Assembly (NCBI GenBank): GCA_937983015.1
Contig: CALKAK010000086.1
Location: 1 to 16,943, forward strand
Length of the DNA: 16,943 bases
Reading direction: 5' to 3'
From: an uncultured Bacillaceae bacterium
Lineage (GTDB): Bacteria > Bacillota > Bacilli > Bacillales > Caldibacillaceae
This document shows, one piece after another, positions 14,577 through 16,943 of the stretch. Both the position numbers and the translations under genes were made by a program. The stretch's first letter is position 1. Every line of letters starts with the position of its first letter. Under the pieces are notes generated by a model. It did not search any database. It saw only the letters and a program-made list of their open reading frames with translations, and was not told the origin of the DNA.

Positions 14577-15561
14577 TTAGCTCTCGTATTCTTTTTCAAA
14601 TACTTTATCGCTGCGGACGTTATCAAGGAGACGAATCATTTTTTCAATGCGCTCGCGATGTGGCTTTAAGAAAGGCGGTAAAGACAATTTTTCGCCAAGG
14701 GTTTCATACGGTTCATCTTACATGAATCCCGGTCCGTCAGTTGCCAGTTCAATCAAAATATGCGGTGTGACCCGGGTATAGACCGACTGGAAGTAATAAC
14801 GTTCTACAAAACCGGATGTTGCAAGACCAAAGCTGCGAATATGGTCATCCCAGAGATCTAATTGTTCGCGATCATCGACCCGGAAGGCGACATGGTGGAC
14901 CGTGCCATACCCTTGCATCCCTGCGGGTAATACCACATTATGCTCAACCCAAATCTTTGTACCATTTCCGCCCTCGCCAACTTCAAATTGGTAAAGGGAA
15001 CCTTCCTGTCCGATCAAACGGTAACCAAATACTTTTTCCAACAACTCTTTGAAATAATCAAGATAAGAAACACGGATGACGATCGGACCGACTCCGGTAA
15101 TCGCATACTCTAACGGAATCGGGCCCTTCTGCCAGGGAACACCTGAAGAAACCCCTTCATCGTTCTTATCAGAGATTAATTAATATTGTTGATCATCGAA
15201 GTCGGAAAACGATAATGTTTTCTTGCCGAACCGTTCTTTGATCCCGCTATGCTTAATATTTATGCGTTCGAATCGTCTCACCCAGTATTCTAACGCCGCA
15301 TTATCGGGAACACGAAAGGATGTTTTGTAAATTTCGTTCGTACCGTGAACGTCTTTCGGAATACCCGGAAAATCGAAAAATGCCATATCGGTTCCGGAAT
15401 TTCCTATATCATCTGTAAAATAAAAATGGTAGGTTTGAATATCATCTTGATTGACGGTTTTTTACAAGACGCATCCCTAAAACATAAGTGGAGAATTCAT
15501 AAATTTTTTCTGCACTACTCGTGATCGCCGTTACTTGATGGATTCCTTTTAAAGGTTTCAT
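14577..15561 (-). pseudogene. Broken ring-cleaving dioxygenase (MhqO/MhqA-type, glyoxalase fold)
   Basis: This is the remnant of an Fe-dependent extradiol dioxygenase-like gene of the VOC/glyoxalase superfamily, related to the Bacillus Mhq proteins that act on quinones and catechols. Joined together, the pieces cover the whole family length (about 328 codons). The first piece, MKPLKGIHQVTAITSSAEKI to GMRLVKN, breaks at an A6 tract at about 15462-15467. The next frame continues TVNQDDIQTYHFYFTDD and then MAFFDFPGIPKDVHGTNEI up to DFDDQQY, where a TAA at 15180-15182 interrupts. The same frame resumes with LISDKNDEGVSSGVPWQKGP through HHVAFRV and ILIELATDGPGFM. A second TAA (14718-14720) follows, then DEPYETLGEKLSLPPFLKPH to the natural stop. 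Candidate metal ligands are His8, HHVAF and the Glu of LIELA. The promoter and terminator remain, suggesting recent decay. Confidence 0.92.
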
Positions 15562-15617
15562 TCGTTTTCATCCATCGCTCGATTTGAATTGAATTCGTAT
15601 ATTCTTAAATCATGATA

Positions 15618-15647
15618 AATATACTATGTGGCTTTCCCGTTCGTTAA
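15618..15647 (-). promoter_or_regulatory. Probable promoter of the dioxygenase pseudogene
   Basis: The minus strand carries TTAACG (15642-15647) and TATATT (15618-15623), separated by 18 bp. They lie 57 bp upstream of the remnant's ATG. Four of six -35 bases and five of six -10 bases match consensus. Confidence 0.45.
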
Positions 15648-15655
15648 CTATTTTG

Positions 15656-15669
15656 TTTCAAATTTGAAA
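15656..15669. repeat. Perfect 14-bp palindrome upstream of the dioxygenase promoter
   Basis: TTTCAAATTTGAAA is its own reverse complement and sits 8 bp upstream of the proposed -35. It could be a binding site for a dimeric regulator or simply an AT-rich chance palindrome. It does not match the MhqR site as I remember it. Confidence 0.35.
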
Positions 15670-15722
15670 TATACCGATTGGTTTTCAGTTTAGGAGTATT
15701 TTTCTCATTCACCCTGCTTTTT

Positions 15723-15751
15723 AAAAAACGGGTCGGGAAAAAGAACCCGAC
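15723..15751 (-). terminator. Second (distal) terminator after the efflux gene
   Basis: On the minus strand GTCGGG pairs with CCCGAC. An alternative CGGGT/ACCCG pairing ends right at a run of six Ts. It lies 10 bp beyond the first hairpin and probably acts as a backup. Confidence 0.65.
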
Positions 15752-15760
15752 AAGAAAGCG

Positions 15761-15798
15761 AAAAGGACCATCCTTTGCAATTCCTTAAAGGATGATCC
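15761..15798 (-). terminator. First terminator after the efflux gene
   Basis: On the minus strand GGATCATCCTTT pairs with AAAGGATGGTCC (12 bp with one U-G) around a 10-base loop. TTTTCGCTTT follows. It lies 35 bp past the efflux gene stop. Confidence 0.75.
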
Positions 15799-15832
15799 TC
15801 TATATACGAGATACAGCATATTTTTTCTACCA

Positions 15833-16792
15833 TCAATCATGGTCGTGGACCGGTATCGGACCGTGATTGTTACAAAGGATGGAATCTATGTGGGGATGAT
15901 CTTCATGTTCCAGTTGAATCGTGATATGGTGAATGCCCAACTTGCTCAACCTGTTTTCCATCTCATCTAAAATCGTTTGAGCCTCAGAAATCGTCAGATC
16001 CCCGGCAACAACCGCATGACAGGATAGGGCATGGTGACCACTTGTGATGGACCAAATGTGCAGATCATGAATGCTCAAAACGTCCGGAACCCCGGTAATC
16101 GTGGCGATCACTTCTTCAACGCTCACATTTTTCGGTGTCCCCTCCATTAAAATATGAAGTGATTCACGTGTTACCCTGATACCACTGATCAACACAAGGG
16201 TCGCCACGATCACACTGGCCAGAGGATCGGCCCAGGTCCATCCAAAGAACATGATGAGTAACGAAGCGATAATCGCGCCAACAGAACCGAGCAAATCTCC
16301 CAATACATGCAAGAAAGCGGCACGCACATTGAGATTTTCCTCGGTATCCCCACGATGCAAAATCCAGGCGACAAGTATATTTACCATAAGTCCGATCGAT
16401 GCGATCACGAGCATTCCAGTAGAAGCAATTTCAGCCGGAGCAAGAAAACGCTCGTAAGCCTCAAAATAAATAACAACGGCGATTACAATTAAAGAAATCC
16501 CGTTAACGACAGCCGCAAAAATTTCCAAACGACGATATCCGAAGGTTTTTTCATAATTCGCCACCTTCCTGGCGAAGGTAAAAGCCAAAACAGCGATTCC
16601 TAAAGAAAGACTATCACTCAGCATATGACCGGCATCGGAAAGTAGCGCCAGACTTTTCGTTAAAAGTCCGCCGATGGCTTCGATCATCATGAAGGAAAAG
16701 GTGATGAAAAAGCCAAGGATTAGTGCGGTTTTATTGGCATGATGGTGATGAACGTGATGGCTATGATCATGATGGTGATGATGATGTCCCAT
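15833..16792 (-). CDS. czcD: CzcD-type cation diffusion facilitator (Zn/Co/Cd efflux)
   Basis: This is a metal/proton antiporter of the CDF family, 319 residues, close to B. subtilis CzcD. The N-terminus is strikingly His-rich: MGHHHHHHDHSHHVHHHH, 13 His in the first 18 residues. Six transmembrane helices lie between about 22 and 210. The metal site shows the zinc-type HxxxD pair: His56/Asp60 in LSDAGHMLSD and His162/Asp166 in LHVLGDLLGS. The cytoplasmic C-terminal domain (about 215-319) contains SIHDLHIWSIT and GHHALSCHA, and ends in further His. The start is ATG 16792, 6 bases after AGGAGG; an in-frame start at 16828 lies upstream of that site. A CzrA-like repressor gene ends 47 bp upstream on the same strand, so the two are probably one metal-induced operon. 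Tandem terminators follow. Confidence 0.95.
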   Translation of the reverse strand: MGHHHHHHDHSHHVHHHHANKTALILGFFITFSFMMIEAIGGLLTKSLALLSDAGHMLSDSLSLGIAVLAFTFARKVANYEKTFGYRRLEIFAAVVNGISLIVIAVVIYFEAYERFLAPAEIASTGMLVIASIGLMVNILVAWILHRGDTEENLNVRAAFLHVLGDLLGSVGAIIASLLIMFFGWTWADPLASVIVATLVLISGIRVTRESLHILMEGTPKNVSVEEVIATITGVPDVLSIHDLHIWSITSGHHALSCHAVVAGDLTISEAQTILDEMENRLSKLGIHHITIQLEHEDHPHIDSILCNNHGPIPVHDHD

Positions 16793-16839
16793 AAAAATCC
16801 TCCTAAAAATGTATTCGCTTCCCCCCAAACCATCGGCGG

Positions 16840-16943
16840 TTATTTATGGGAAACATGATCGATGGTCTGTTCTAAGACCTGGATTACGTGATCATCATCA
16901 TGGCTGTAATAGATAGTCGTTCCTTCCCTGCGAAATTTTACCA
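16840..16943 (-). CDS. czrA: ArsR/SmtB-family metal-sensing repressor, C-terminal fragment
   Basis: Only the last 33 codons and part of one more are inside the window; the gene continues past the right edge. The readable end begins VKFRREGTTIYYSHDDDHVI, the wing and final helix of an ArsR-family winged-helix repressor. The alpha-5 metal site of CzrA-type sensors (Asp-x-His ... His-x2-His) is complete in DDH (spacing 11) to HVSH. The ligands therefore match S. aureus CzrA D84, H86, H97 and H100 in spacing. Such proteins leave DNA when Zn(II) or Co(II) binds. The gene is 47 bp upstream of the CzcD-type exporter on the same strand, which fits autoregulated zinc/cobalt resistance. The operator and promoter are outside the window. 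The symbol is given by resemblance of the fragment and neighbourhood. Confidence 0.85.
   Translation of the reverse strand, partial: VKFRREGTTIYYSHDDDHVIQVLEQTIDHVSHK

Noticed and set aside
14718..15386. Two separate small glyoxalase-like genes (14718-15044 and 15180-15386)
   Set aside because: The two pieces lie in the same frame and continue each other across stop codons, so they are parts of one broken gene, not independent genes.
16737..16790. Tandem ATG/CAT triplets near 16740-16790 as a microsatellite or CRISPR-like repeat
   Set aside because: They encode the His-rich N-terminus of the efflux protein in frame; there are no spacers or repeat units.

Overview
The window looks like a spore-forming Bacillaceae chromosome (Bacillus or a relative, possibly moderately thermophilic). 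The signs are a FadR-type fad cluster with fadM, two CotF-like coat genes, CzcD and CzrA-like metal genes, strong AGGAGG-type ribosome binding sites, frequent TTG/GTG starts and compact rho-independent terminators. No phage, IS element, tRNA, rRNA or CRISPR was seen. This is mostly ordinary core or near-core sequence.

Bases 1-4430 are a fatty-acid degradation block read on the minus strand: fadM (proline dehydrogenase), fadN (3-hydroxyacyl-CoA dehydrogenase/enoyl-CoA hydratase) and the 5' two thirds of fadA (thiolase). fadN has its own promoter with a perfect 18-bp FadR-type operator over the -10. The order fadM-fadN-fadA, next to a coat gene, matches the yusN-yusM-yusL-yusK neighbourhood of B. 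subtilis. Bases 4431-5168 hold two small CotF-family proteins on the plus strand with a candidate forespore (sigma-G-like) promoter and a strong terminator. Bases 5200-6470 carry an AI-2E-family membrane protein. It converges on a small two-TM protein (6466-6924) at a shared bidirectional terminator.

Bases 7112-11827 are the most system-like region. A three-gene minus-strand operon encodes a secreted, membrane-anchored NEW3-domain protein, an ABC ATPase and an ABC-2 permease, tightly coupled by overlapping or adjacent stops and starts. Divergent from it is an overlapping ECF sigma factor/zinc-binding transmembrane anti-sigma pair. I infer that the sigma pair senses envelope stress and may control the exporter. 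The logic resembles the sigY-yxlCDEFG locus of B. subtilis, but the sensor and NEW3 parts differ.

Bases 11840-12934 encode a GNAT acetyltransferase. A 575-bp AT-rich gap follows, with one long orphan hairpin. Next come an acetamidase/formamidase gene with a good promoter (13510-14478), and a ring-cleaving dioxygenase gene (14577-15561) broken by one frameshift and two stops. Last is a CzcD-type zinc/cobalt/cadmium efflux gene with a natural poly-histidine N-terminus. The 3' end of an ArsR/CzrA-type repressor gene lies just upstream of it and runs off the window edge.
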